Source: Trichopria drosophilae (lineage: Eukaryota; Arthropoda; Insecta; Hymenoptera; Diapriidae). Taken from it: DNA of 64,000 nucleotides. Positions 25,823 through 37,830 of the stretch are shown piece after piece. The first letter of the stretch is position 1; every line of letters starts with the position of its first letter. Below the pieces are notes generated by a model. The model did not search any database. It was given only the letters and a program-made list of their open reading frames with translations, and was not told the origin of the DNA. The position numbers and the translations under genes are program-made. The DNA lies in contig CM059585.1 in NCBI GenBank assembly GCA_030407085.1, forward strand, positions 3,605,001 to 3,669,000, written 5' to 3'.

Positions 25823-25941
25823 ATGAAAACACGACTGAGTCGAGTTTGACAGCACTTTCAGCTATTTTCGCGGGAAACAGTGACCTGGTCGTGTTGAGAC
25901 AGGAGAGAGTACTGTCAGACTCGACTCAGACATGTTTTCAT
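25823..25941. repeat. Compact 34-bp hairpin, 51-nt loop
   Basis: Arm 25,823-25,856 and arm 25,908-25,941 are inverted copies, with 4 differences in 34 positions. Both arms carry CTGAGTCGAGT and TGACAG in opposite orientation, and both end in ATGAAAAC. The loop is GC-balanced (about 25,857-25,907). Size and shape allow either a very short foldback repeat or a structured small-RNA precursor. I found no known insect microRNA seed in the arms that I could name with confidence. Confidence 0.7.
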
Positions 25942-28570
25942 ATTTACGTATTACTAAGAGCTAGTCCAATGCGTTTATAATTAGTTTTAATATTTAAGAC
26001 TAAGGTTATATTAAAAGTGTAAGGTTTTCTAAAATCCCTACGGTGACAATAGTGATTTTGAGATCGTCTGAGTAACAGCCTCAAATTTTCTAAGGAAAGA
26101 TACGAGTATTATGTTGGTTTTACATTTTCTGTGCAAGAAAGTTGAAAAGGTCTTAATCGTTGACCATGCTGACTTCAGCAGAGATTTAGTTCAATTATGC
26201 TGCAAGTGATCTTGTTTAAGAACTTTCTGATCTTTCTTGGATTGTCGATTATGTATGCTTCATTAGATACCAATAAGTAGTCAGTGCAAGCATCTAATTC
26301 CTGATAGAGTATGATCATCAGATTATTAAAACAAATCTGGTTGCAGCAGTTTTCCAACGATACATCGTCGAATTGATATGTTTCATTCTAAATTATTTCA
26401 TCAAATCACTAATAGATTGGCGAGTCCAGTTATGTAAACCACGTAAGATCATATCCTATTCGTAACCATCAGAAGATGGATCGTGATCATTAAGTGCAAT
26501 CATATTGCATCACAACGTAATTGACTTGGCTGCAGGACCCCACGTGATCTGATCTTAATTTCCTCTTGTTATAACCAAGACGTAATTGGTCTAATAATGC
26601 TTTAGACCTCAAAATCACTTACCATTTTGGTAATATCGAAAGACTAATATTTTTTTCGGTGATCATGTGCGATTATGAACTATAAAAATTCGATTATGGT
26701 ATATAATAATTACGAGTTCCTAAAACGAAAGTATAATTCCAATCTATCGGTAGGATTAAACTGTCTGCCACTAAGGTCGAATTTAATTCTTATTTAGCAA
26801 GTAATTTCGAAAATGAATCAAGTTGTTTGTTACTCTCTTTTGTCTTGATTACAATGATACTAAAAATACTTCTACTGCCAACCATTAAGATACATGGAGT
26901 TCACATTCGCAAGTTAGTACACACATATCGACGTTACCCTTCCTTTCCGAGGCCCGTGATTACGTTCGCATGCTTTAAGGACATATCTAACGGATATCAA
27001 CCCAACTACTCGACTCGACTAACCGCCTTCACCTAACTCCTCCCTTATCTTCTAGCTATCTTTCTCTGTTCAAGCTCTCACTCTCTTTCTCTCTCTGGTA
27101 ATCTATCTCAATGTCTCGCTGACTATCACTCCGTCTGACTTGTATTTTACCGTGACTATTCTGTCTTTCTTGGCTGTCTCTCTCCAGCTCAATCATTATC
27201 TATCGTTCACCTCTTTCTTTCTCTATGGCTGACTCTTTCTGCAGCTCTCATCCTGTATTATATCCAGTAGTACGACCATGAAGTCTCGCACCGTAACGCG
27301 TATTTACCGATTCCAATTGGTTTCGTGATTGCACCTAAGTGCTGCGATAGTCGGCATGTCTCGCGAGGCACCACCGACGGTGCCTAGATGTAATAATATC
27401 AAGTGTGATTCGATATTCGTTCCCCCGCAAATTTTATAGACCCGGCACGCCACTTCGAGGTCTATTATCGCTAGCCATACGCCGAACATGTTATTTCGCC
27501 AATTTCGCAAAGTTCGCGACTCAGTCTTTCGGCTCATTGTTATGACTTGCCAAGGTCTTTAAGCTCAGGTTCCATACTATCAAGACAAAGTATATTTCGT
27601 TCGTATTAAATGTTCCATTAATAATTAATAACGGTAAATTGGGGTTATTCGAGTTATTACTAGATTCAGATTTTCTATGTCTTACATATTATTCGACATC
27701 CGGCAACTGTAATTTTGTAATCGGCAAAAATTAACTTCAGTCTTCATTATACCGAAATGTTATTTGATAATTATAATAGCAATTGTTCACTCAAGTTGCA
27801 TCATTTTAGTAATATGCTAATTGATGATTTTACTAGTTCAGTAGCGATGCAAAATGAATTTTCTCATTCAAAACTCCTGAAAATAATCAAAATTAAATCG
27901 TACGCTGAATAACCTCTACTAATGTAAAATGAATAGCTGACTCAGTAATTCTAGGGTAATGTACGTTCCGAAATCAAATTTGTAATTACTTACAGCCAAC
28001 ATTGAACGGAATATGTATCCAATTCCGCTAATTTTAGGAAAACACGGAGTTGAAATTTCCGACCGACCCGAATTCGGAATCGCATATATGTGGAGGGAAG
28101 TCGGTGCAGGGGCGTTTACTCACTTGCATCACTCGCAAATTCGCCCTTGGGCTCATTTTGCGTAACGTACTACTAATCCCGACGTGATAAGTGGTTAAAT
28201 GAGAACAGGCAAACGATGTACCTTCCGCGTAAGAGCCCGATGCTTGATGTGCACGAAGGCTAACGTGTTTCTTACTCGAAAGCGAAAGGGAGGAAATTTA
28301 AAGGTAATGTTGTAAGTTTGGCAACGATGCCAATCATTATTTCACTCCATCGAGCACCTTCGGACTCCATCTCTTGGCGGCGATCAATCAATCCCAAGTC
28401 CTATTAAAAATATAACATCTGAGTGTTTAGGAGGTTTTCTCGCTTATATTTAATGTTCTTCCGAAAACCATTATGTGTAAAACGGTGGTTAAGCATGAAC
28501 ATTGACATTTTTGGAATTCACTTTTTCAGGTTGAATAATTTTCGAACTATACAAACAATGCAATAATTGT
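25942..28570. other. Non-coding DNA with a pyrimidine-rich tract
   Basis: Mostly A+T-rich. From 27,035 to 27,250 the plus strand is strongly C/T-rich, built from degenerate CTCTCT and TGTCT/TGACT words. Downstream, 27,260-27,540 is richer in CpG and contains a 7-bp hairpin, AGGCACC/GGTGCCT, at 27,366-27,385. A 77-codon minus-strand frame (27,304-27,537) crosses it but matches nothing known. Confidence 0.45.
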
Positions 28571-28574
28571 GCTG

Positions 28575-29310
28575 ATAGCATCTTGCTGGCACATCATTTT
28601 GCGGAAGATCTTTTGCTACGAATGCATTTGGCGCAAAATACTACAAATAAATAGTCGGAAACACGATTATAAAACAATGCGGTAGAATCAAAATTTTTGC
28701 AGCTGCATATCGGGTACCATCTGTAAAAGACGCGTGTTTTTTTTTCCACTTTTTCTCTTGTCTTTCGATCTGTCTGCCTGTCTTTCACTTTTTTTGGTCC
28801 TTCTCATTTTCTGTTTTTCTCTGTCAAACATTCCCTCTTTCCCACTCACTCACTCCCCCCCCTCTCTCTCTCTCTCTATTTCTCCCTGTTTCGTTATGTC
28901 CCTCTTTTTCTCTCTTTCACTTTCCCGTATTCCCTCTTGTGCTTTTTTACTCCCTCTCTCTTCCTCGCTCTCTTCTACTTACACTTTCTCATAAAGGAGA
29001 ATGAGAAGGAGAAACAAGTGAAGGGAAAGGAGAGGGATCAAGAGAAAGTGACAGAGCAAGAGAAAATGAAAGGAGCTATAAGACAGAGCGAGAGGAGTAG
29101 CGGAAGGGGAACAGAAAAAGAGGAAAAAAACAACGTAAACAAAAATACACATGCCTTTTACAATTGATGTCCCAGATGCAGCGATAAAAAATTGATTCTA
29201 CGGCACTTTTTTACGGTTTTCTTTTGAATATTTTTGTCAAAATGCATTTTAGGGAAAACGATTTTTTTTAAACGAAACTTTCGGCAAAACGATGTTTCGC
29301 CTAAATGCTA
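28575..29310. repeat. Large foldback element with a pyrimidine-to-purine centre
   Basis: Arms 28,575-28,736 and about 29,147-29,310 are imperfect inverted copies. TAGCAT near 28,575 matches ATGCTA near 29,305, AATGCATTT near 28,620 matches AAATGCATT near 29,240, and GGTAGAATCA (28,681) and TCTGTAAAAG (28,720) match TGATTCTACG (29,193) and CTTTTACAATT (29,155). Outer and inner pairs share one centre near 28,942, as expected for a single fold. Between the arms the plus strand is C/T-rich to about 28,990 and then A/G-rich to about 29,135. An 8-C run followed by a (TC)n microsatellite lies at 28,855-28,880. Open frames inside (86 and 76 codons) merely reflect the Ser/Leu-rich and Lys/Glu-rich translation of these tracts. 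Confidence 0.75.
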
Positions 29311-31060
29311 CCACCTCTATTATTTATAGGCTACAATTATTTATGATGGAATAGCAAAACTTCAATTAACTATTTCACAGTATTGGCTTCCCTTTACTTA
29401 GTCGTGACGCGGCGCAACCTGATTTTCTTTTCAAATCTCTGTTATTATTTAGAAATGTCCATGCATTTAATTCTTTTTGGGATTTTCCACAATGAAAAAA
29501 CGACTCCACGTCTTTATTTCACGTGACAACTTTAAAATTGTTCGTTGGAGCTCGTAAAGATGTATTGTTTTGGCTGGAAACTTAACAATTTATAAAAATA
29601 TTTCGAACAATAATATAAATCTTAGGTTCTTGATAAATGACATTTATTATACATGAATTTCAATAAAATATTTTGCATCAAAGTCAAAGCTATAAAAAAT
29701 GAAAGGTATATTTTATGGTTTAAGTCCATCTTAAAGATTTTGAGATCAAAATTGAATTTTAGTATCGTCAGGAAATCCAATATGGCGTCAAAATTAAAAA
29801 AAATTAAAAATGCAGAAATAATTAGTTTTATCGCTATCAGAATATTTGGATTCCATTGAAACTATGGACAAATTCGAATAAACTACTCCAATTTTACTTT
29901 TACGCCTTCTTCATTGGAACGACCCCAAAAGGCGATTAGAACGAAAATTTATAACCGCTTTTACTAAAACACTATTCGCGTTTTCAAAAAACACTTTCTA
30001 AGAGTAGAAAGTTCTTAGATTAAAGAATTATGGGCATTTTTTTCAGTTTTTTTTAAAGATATTTTCAGACGTTGTTCATTAAAATTTTTTAACAAATTTC
30101 GAAAAATTTTGAAAAGAAATTTTCTTTATTGAATTCTAAGCATTTCTTTGCAATTTTACCCCAAATGTGATTATAAATATTAAAGGGTAGGATTTTGTTC
30201 CTCGAGAACTTTAAACTTTTGGGAAAAAAATCCAAATAACAAAGAATATACAAAAATTATTTCAGAAATTTTTCATCAATCTCTAAAAATGTGTTTAAAA
30301 ATATGTATAAAAATATCGAAAAATATTGTTCAAACGATCTGAAAAGCTTTAATGTATTCCTCAGTGATTTCTAAGAACTTCTCGTTGATGGCATTTTTTA
30401 AAAAAGCTTCGACACACATATTCGGATTAACACTTATTTGGTTTAAATTATGGTACCAATTTCCATCTTCGAAAAATCGAGGTATGTTAGAATATAATAC
30501 TAAAGTTAGATCAATAATTATAGAATATTCTATTATGAAATGGATATTGGAGAGATTTACAAGTCATTAACTGGAATTGCCAAATTTACTGACTTTAACA
30601 TTAAAGAATCTCAGAAAGACTTAACGCGCCCAAGAAACCGGAATAAACGACAAAATAATTCGTTTCAATCACTGGTTTACAGTTACTTCAATTGAGTTCA
30701 CTTTAAACTTTCTTCGGAACTTAAATGTTACGTTCAAAAGTTTCGAATTTTCTTTGACACTTGAAGGCGCTATAAAAAGTTTGATGTCTTCGTAAAGCTG
30801 AAATTTAAAGAATGATTGTCGTAGGGCGATTCATGGTAGGATTGACAGAAATATAGTACTATTATCGTACATCTTTATTTTCACTTAAACGATTTCATTG
30901 ATAAATCTATTTAATCTGTAACAAATGGTAGATGAAAATTTAATATTTCCAAGTTTTACATTATTTCCTCTGAAATTAGATACTCTTTTGTACAATGCAT
31001 TAATTTTTGGAAAAAAAAATGAAATATCAGAATAGTAAATGATTTTTTTAACACTCCGGG
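29311..31060. other. A+T-rich non-coding block
   Basis: No coding signal; frames are at most 72 codons. It contains the foldback at 29,880-30,480. A single AATATGGCGTC word near 29,781 resembles, in inverse orientation, the conserved GCCAT-TTG word of the satellite at 63 kb. Confidence 0.5.
29880..30480. repeat. Foldback element, about 600 bp, diverged
   Basis: GTAGAAAGTTCTTAGA at 30,004-30,019 is mirrored by TCTAAGAACTTCTCG at 30,370-30,384. Further pairs lie at consistent distances: TTTTCAGACGTTG near 30,065 with CGATCTGAAAAG near 30,335, and TTTTCAAAAAACACTTTC near 29,983 with AAAAAAGC near 30,401. The presumed centre is near 30,194. The sequence is A/T-rich, so part of the outer similarity may be chance; the inner arms are the firm part. 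Confidence 0.5.
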
Positions 31061-31145
31061 AGTAGAACTCAATTTTGCGCCCTGCAGTCCAATATTCGGG
31101 CGGAAACTATCGAGCCCCTAGCCCGTCGTACTACAAAATATCGTA
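31061..31145. repeat. Dispersed GC-rich repeat, copy 1
   Basis: A GC-rich patch in A+T-rich DNA containing TTTGCGCCC, then about 25 nt, then ACTATCGAGCCCC. The same order of words (TTTGCGCCC ... ATTATCGAGCTCC ... CGCC) recurs at about 37,730-37,800. A partial third copy lies at 31,780-31,815. Family and function are unknown. Confidence 0.4.
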
Positions 31146-32860
31146 TGGTGAAATATCGATCTCCGGTAATTATCCTTGTTACGTAATATACTATTATTAT
31201 GGTTTTTAAAGTCATTTTTTGATTTTTAAAAACAATTAGGTCCAAACATTCAGAGATTCGATGAGTCGAACTCGATCGTAGGACCTTTCAATCAAAGGAA
31301 AGCATTTTTCAAGAAAAGTGAGAAAATAATGCTGAATTTTGTGAAATTCTGACTTCAGAGGAAAAAGCGTTGATCAAAATTAAAAATGTTAGATTGCATT
31401 CGGTTTTAGTTTAGCTTAAGTTTGTTTAAGAAATAAAAAATATAATATTATAAAATAAGTGTAAAATTTTACATTTAATAACAAAAATAAAAATCTTTTT
31501 GAAAAAGAAATCCTGATGCGGGGAAAAGAAGTGTTAACATTTTAACTACTATTGAACTACGTCAGTTATTATTTTGAAATTTATGAGAAATGATATCTTC
31601 TTTGAAAACCGTAATGAGAGTAAAAATATATTCTACGGGAGTGTGAATTGGTTTCCAGAGTATCGCATATTAAGCGTACAATATTACGGATCTTTGGTTA
31701 AACTGGTGAAGCGGTGAAGAGCACAGGGTAGATGAAATATGCCCAACCCTTGGTGCATTGCTGTGATGTGGTCTACGGGCCGGGCTTAATATCCCTAGGC
31801 CCTCGACCTCGTCAAACAAGCGTACCTAGTTGATGATACTTGCCTCTTTGCTCTCAGTTTTGAGCGCCCCAAATGACGTTGATACGATTCCCATAATGAA
31901 ATCGTACGAAATGTCTTCAAAATTTAGCACTTTTTAGACCATAAGAATGATACGAAAAATAAGGTTACATATCGACTAATTTTAGTAATTTTAAGATTTT
32001 TTATTAAAACTTTAGAAAGGTCAATTATTGATACATACCGTATTAAAATGGCTCATAATATAGTTAATGGGAAAACCTAAAAAAAGAAATTTATTTCACT
32101 GCTTATCAACTCGTGACTACTGCAACGACTTGGATATCGATCAAATTTCAACTGCAGCGGAGGGAATTTCACGAAATTTTGTGCGACTACAGAATAATTT
32201 TCATACGAGGCATCGAATTGTATCGTTGCACTTGCACGAACCTCGAGTGGGAGGCACCGCGAGGTGCAGACGGAACGGAACGTAGACTTGCACGAACTAG
32301 TACCGATATTACCCTACACTGACGACCCTCTGGTATGAGCGAGAGTGTCGGACCTGAAGACAAAGAGAAATAATCGGAAACTTGTATAGGGACGAGTTAT
32401 GCTGCTCGCGTTGCAACTTTATACACGTCGAATTCGTCTGTCGAAATTATGTCGATAGTTAGCACTTTTTGTTGATGAGCAAAGTTAGACGTTGATTCAT
32501 CTATCTAGTGATAATTTACATCACGTATACATACATTTCCTCCTATTTAAGTAAACATGATATTCTGAGCAAAAAATAATAATGGATTTCAACTGTTATA
32601 AAACGTTTGTTTCAAGAAATAGGTAAGGGGCTACATTCTATGAGCAATTGTGAGCTAAAAACAGCTAATTTCAATTAACGGCAGCAAAACTAAATCCCTA
32701 TTAATAGGACATCTGGAAATATATTCATCTCGAACTAAACATTAATGTCACTCCACAAAATATGGTTGGAGAACTCCAAATATGTTACTCTGGTCAATTT
32801 CTAAATAACCTCGACTTTTTAGTGTCATCTGAACTATTTAATGAATGAACTACTTTTGTG
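31146..32860. other. Non-coding DNA, no gene seen
   Basis: Largely A+T-rich. A CpG-bearing patch at 32,100-32,420 gives two overlapping frames of about 70 codons (32,067-32,322) with no similarity I recognise. A partial copy of the GC-rich repeat described at 31,061 lies at 31,780-31,815. Confidence 0.45.
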
Positions 32861-34210
32861 TTGCACGCTTGGAATACTATGAACTGCAGATAGTCTGTAC
32901 TGATTCTGATAAAGTTCATATCGATGATAATAAAGTAACTCCATCACTATTCCTTTAGGGTCCAACCTGTATATTTGACTCTAAGTCTTCTAGAGTCTAC
33001 TACTTGCGTTATCTCGAATGAACGTGTGAACCCAGAAAAAAGCACCACCAAATAAATGAAAAAAGTATTTTCAGCATACGTATTGTGGACTCCAGTAGTT
33101 TGGGGAATAAAATACGCTCACCAGTAAACACAAACATACGCTTACACATCGTCAGATCATCGCAAAAGAAGGTTGAAATAAGACCACTAAAGTATAAATG
33201 CTCTCAACTCCATACGAGGAATTACTTGGGACAACGAAAGAAATAGTTACTCAAACTTCTCGTATGTATTTGAGATCAGAACGGGTGATTGCTGCAACAA
33301 TTGTAAATATTATGTACACGTATATCAAGATTCATTGCTCTAATTTTCAATAATAGATGTGCACAGAACGATTTAAAATCTATGTAAATACGATATCTAG
33401 TATGGATAACCAGTTATGTTCAACCACTATTTAGCACTTAACTAATGAACATTAATTGGACCTAACCTGAACGTCCAACAGACACTCGATTCTGCTGATG
33501 GACATTCAGCAAGATAGATCCTCAATTGATTCTGGCAATACGCAGAAAGGTAAATTGAAAATACTCAACCCAAAACGTTGTGGCAAAGTCCCAAAAAATC
33601 CGAACTTCTGAGTGTATATCATCTCAACCATTGAACAAACAAAAAGTATTTTTGATTTCCATAGCTGGAATACCTAACCCGCGAATATATATAGATAAGA
33701 TAATGTCTGAGTTATTTGATGACCAGGTCCGTAGAATGGTACGATGTACGTAAATTCCTAAGTAACCCACGTTTCATAACTCCCCTGAGCACCAGTTTTT
33801 CTTTTTCGATATGAAAACAATGTAGTGTGGATGAATTCGTCATGGTGCACAAAAGGGTTAATGGTTGGCATCTAAACTGTAGAATGAAAAATTCTATTTC
33901 TGCATTCTATAATTCGAATGCGAAACCCATGAACTCCATATAGAGTGACAACTGATCTGGACGATAATGCCTAACTTATTTGATGACCAAGTCCGTAAAA
34001 TAGAATGACCTCCATATAGTCATCAGAACCATTGGATGAACAAGATTTGTTTTAGCTATCTGTAATTTCAATACTATACTCATGACCTCCATCCAGCTTA
34101 CCAAAGTCATCAAAACCATTCGATGAACCAAATTTGTTTTAGCTATCTGTAATTTGAATACTATACTCGTGAACTCCATACAGTCTGAACTGAGGAAGTT
34201 CACACCAATG
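32861..34210. repeat. Degenerate tandem-repeat array, units of about 77-90 bp
   Basis: The clearest units start at 34,006 and 34,083 (TGACCTCCAT) and at 34,170 (TGAACTCCAT). They share ACCATT-GATGAAC, TTTGTTTTAGCTATCTGTAA and CAATACTATACTC or GAATACTATACTC. A related unit starts at 33,930 (TGAACTCCATATAG). A 40-bp block around TTATTTGATGACCA occurs at 33,699-33,740 and again at 33,963-34,004. More decayed relatives run back to 32,870 (GGAATACTATGAACTGCAG). The 86-codon minus-strand frame at 33,976-34,236 is just the translation of two units. Confidence 0.65.
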
Positions 34211-34329
34211 ATAGTTGTTTGGCAACTAGGTTCCAATAACGTAATACTTTGCGTAAATCATCAACTGGTACATTTAGGTTAGAGGCAAACTGGAAAATAT
34301 GGAAGGACATTAGTAAACAGTAGGACTGT

Positions 34330-34860
34330 TGCTTTTCGGAAAATCGGCGATATCTCTGGTAATAGGCGCCTACCTCCAGCCGGCGGCTCTTTCGACCTAG
34401 GTGCGGATCTCCCCGGAGTATTCTAATTGTGAAAGACAGTCCCGGGGAAAATACTCGACGGAAGTTACCGGGGCTTCTCGGCGTCGGGTATTTCAACGCG
34501 CTCCTCTCCAACACTCCCATCTCGTCGTATAACACCTACCCCATGTCCTGTCCCCCGACCCGCCCTCGCCTCATCCGGTTGCTTTCCGTTTTCTCCCGAG
34601 TCTTCTTCCCACTCCGCCACACTCATCCCAGTCGCCCTCGACTTAATTCCGAAAGCAAAATTAAGTACCTCGCCGTGGTAAATACAGTCAACCGAGCTTC
34701 TTGAGAATCGGGAAAGACGCAGGTACTGCACAGACTTCGAGAGGTAAACTCGGCGTCGGGCGATAACGCCCGCCTTTCCTTCCGAGAAAACCGGATGCGT
34801 TTGTGCGAACGCGCACGTTACCTAGCCTTCACCGCGGTCTAATTACTGCGAGCTAAGGAA
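34330..34860. other. CpG-rich island
   Basis: An abrupt GC- and CpG-rich stretch. It carries a 111-codon minus frame (34,200-34,535), a 91-codon plus frame (34,429-34,704) and an 88-codon minus frame (34,465-34,731), all mutually overlapping. None has a domain I recognise. A promoter or enhancer island is possible but unproven; the mutually exclusive frames argue against coding. Confidence 0.4.
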
Positions 34861-37710
34861 GAAATTGAACAAACATTAAAGTTAGGATGTTTACTCGTCG
34901 AGCGCAGCTACTCTTATGTTTACTCGATTCCTTGTTGTACAATGATGAGCTAAATAACTTACATAATCTATTGGAAATTACGCACGCTGGAACAGCAAGA
35001 TTCTCGTAGGTCCCTGCAATCAGGAATTTTCATATCGTCTAAATGAAGGATTTCTAAATGTGTACCGAAAATTTAAGTCGAAAATTATTTTTACTGCACC
35101 AATCTCATCCAAAAATATTCTCACTGATAGAAATGATGATGGATTTTTTTGGTTTTTTATTTAAGCTTCGTCAACCTCCAGGTATGAGTTTGTTGAGCTG
35201 GACATGATGATGTACAAAAGCTTTGATACATTTTTAGTTGATAATTCTCATTGATAAAAACTTGCATCCAAAAACGTTCCCAATAAAACTGTTACGTGAT
35301 GTCTCTAGAGGTACTCCTTTGATCTATATTATTTTCTCAAGAACATTAAGAATTATTGATCATATTTATTTGAGCTAGAGATGACGTAATGATTAGCACA
35401 ACCATGATTAATTGTTCCAATAATATTTCGTTTTAGGCTAGTCTCAGGTAGCACATTTGAGTATTTGCGGAAGAGTTATGGAAGCGTTAGCTTTTGTGAA
35501 CAGTTGTTAACATTTCAGTAACGTTTTGTTAGCGAATACTTAAATGTTACATGGAATATTGTAAAACTAAGTTTTGGTATTCTTAGAACAAACATACCGA
35601 AGGCATTATTTTCTCTCTGTTGCATCTGAGTTTGAGTATTTTGTTTGCCATTACTTTTGAGTACTGGGTGGATCCTGAAAAGGGAATGAGAATACTCTGA
35701 CAATGTTCATTTCTAGTTAATCAACATTTTCGTTTTTATTCATATCTTTGTGAGGTGGAATCCTTGAATGTCCGGCTCAATCAGAATAGTCATTTCATTT
35801 ACTTCCAGAGATACATATTTAGACGTACTCAAAAAATCTATTACTCTGCATAGTAAATTGTGTTGTAAGAACCCCAGAATAATTACCTACATTACCTATT
35901 TTAAGTCAGCCTTATCTCTGACACAAGGTTGTTCTATAACCCTTCTTTATTTAAATGAACTCTAGCCCTGTAGTTTGTAACTTCCTCCCTGACATGAGAT
36001 GAGCAATTAAAATAACGCGTCAAAAATGGTACTTAATGCGCAATTTTCAGTGACTAGGCAGAAGTCCAGTTAATGAAAATACTATGGATTATATCAGACT
36101 TATGTAGTTTGTGCAACTACAGATAGTGAAATAGTTTAAGGATAGAGAAAAATACGGAATTTTTCTCTAATGAAAGCAACTAGGCTAACAAAAAGTTAAT
36201 AAAATTCTAGGAATAATAAAGTGCACATGTGGTAATTCAGTTCTAATCTAGTAATCTATACTAGGAAGCAATGCTACAAAACTAGTTTCCCGACGGTATT
36301 TTTGTCGACCTTACAAGAGTGAAATATATCCATTTTGCGTAGTTTTCAGTATTCTTCAAAATCATTGAATTGATTTAACAAATTGTTCAACGTCATGTGA
36401 TTTTGAAAGGAATTTGAAGAAAAAAGCTTTTGAAAGCGTTCAAAGTCGATAAGTATAAATACTAATAATACAGTTGTAGCCGTTTAGTGTGTAATGAAAC
36501 CATTTTCCTGATTCGAATCGGTCTAGAAAAAAGACTTGCCAGAAAATTGTACATTTTTCATTCTTTTTAATAATTGCTTCGTGTGTAGCAAAACCCGAAT
36601 TATCTAGAAAATATAGTTTCTAAAAAGTAATAACAATTTCATTAAAAATTAAGAACCTAAATTATCTGTTCAATTTTGAGTTTCAATTTGGCATTAATGG
36701 ATTAAAGAAGCAAATCGTACTCTTAAAAAAGAAAAATATTTAAAAAATAATTAGAAAATGAACTTGAATCTGGTTGTTGAAGTATATCAAACATTTCATA
36801 AAATATGTGATCATATATTTGAAATAAATAGAAATTGACTATCTTTTTCTATGACTAAGTTATTCCTAACATGAAGAGAATTTATGAAACCCATACCACA
36901 AAAAAAATGTGCATCCCAATTAATGTCAACTTACTTATCAACTGCATAATACAAGCCTGCATTAAAGTGCTGCGTAATTTGTGTTTTGCAATCAGTCAAA
37001 CACTATAAATGAAGTACTAAATATCCACTACTAAATGAATTAGTAATGGTTTTTATTAGTAGAAAGACTTTTAATTCTTTAGTAAAATTTGACTAATTCT
37101 TTGTAGTGTGTACATATTACTAAAACAATTTCTACTTTAAGATTAGGGGGTGGTAAGTAATCAATTAGTAAATATTTACTTTTGTCAGTAAAAATCATAA
37201 TTATTTAATTAAGTCACAGACTTTTCACTCCATCATTGTTAGTTTTTTACTTCTTCAGGTGTAGTGTTGTGTTTAATATGTTATCTATGTATTCTAAGTA
37301 CCTTCTTAGGAAATCTTTCAATATTATATTTTTGTCCAGAGATTGTAATCTTTAATTATCCAGATATACATATAAACATTGACAGTTATTCAACTATTCA
37401 TAATAAATAATGATGTTTGTATTCAAAAACTGTATCTGGATTAATGCTTAAATTGATTCTATTGTTTAACCTCGAAATAATTTGAATATTAAATTTCCCT
37501 TCAAAAATATTTATTATATTAAATTTTTATTTCAGAAATTGTTATATTATTAGTATTATTAATTGACTAGTTGCTATCAAAATAACTCTTGAGTCGTTCA
37601 CTAATTGAATTACAGCAAAATGTTTCGGGTATTTGTTCTCAAATAATGTTTGTGTTATAATTCGAAAAGTGTAATAAATGTTAATAATCCTATATGTAAT
37701 AAGTATAATG
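34861..37710. other. A+T-rich non-coding DNA
   Basis: Frames are at most 65 codons. Local repetition is visible, such as CATCCAAAAA near 35,107 and again near 35,265, each beside a CTCA(C/T)TGATA word. A run of TTAGTA/ACTAA words occurs in both orientations at 37,000-37,200. I see no gene, tRNA or transposase. Confidence 0.5.
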
Positions 37711-37714
37711 TTTA

Positions 37715-37830
37715 ATAATTTGGGCGCGAAGTTCGAGTTTGCGCCCAAGGGCAAAACCTTCGGATAAGAATTATCGAGCTCCGCGCCAATTATATCGCCA
37801 GGCCATCAACTTCAAATTCGTGGGAGTTCG
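37715..37830. repeat. Dispersed GC-rich repeat, copy 2, with hairpin
   Basis: TTGGGCGC and GCGCCCAA form an 8-bp stem at about 37,719-37,747. It is followed by TTATCGAGCTCC and GCCAGGCCATCAACTTC. The order of words parallels 31,061-31,145 and 31,780-31,815, which supports one dispersed repeat family rather than a gene. Confidence 0.4.

Noticed and set aside
28734..29167. 86- and 76-codon frames rich in Ser/Leu and Lys/Glu
   Set aside because: They translate the pyrimidine and purine tracts of the foldback element and are not coding.
33976..34236. 86-codon minus frame with an internal peptide repeat
   Set aside because: The peptide repeat is the translation of two tandem DNA units.
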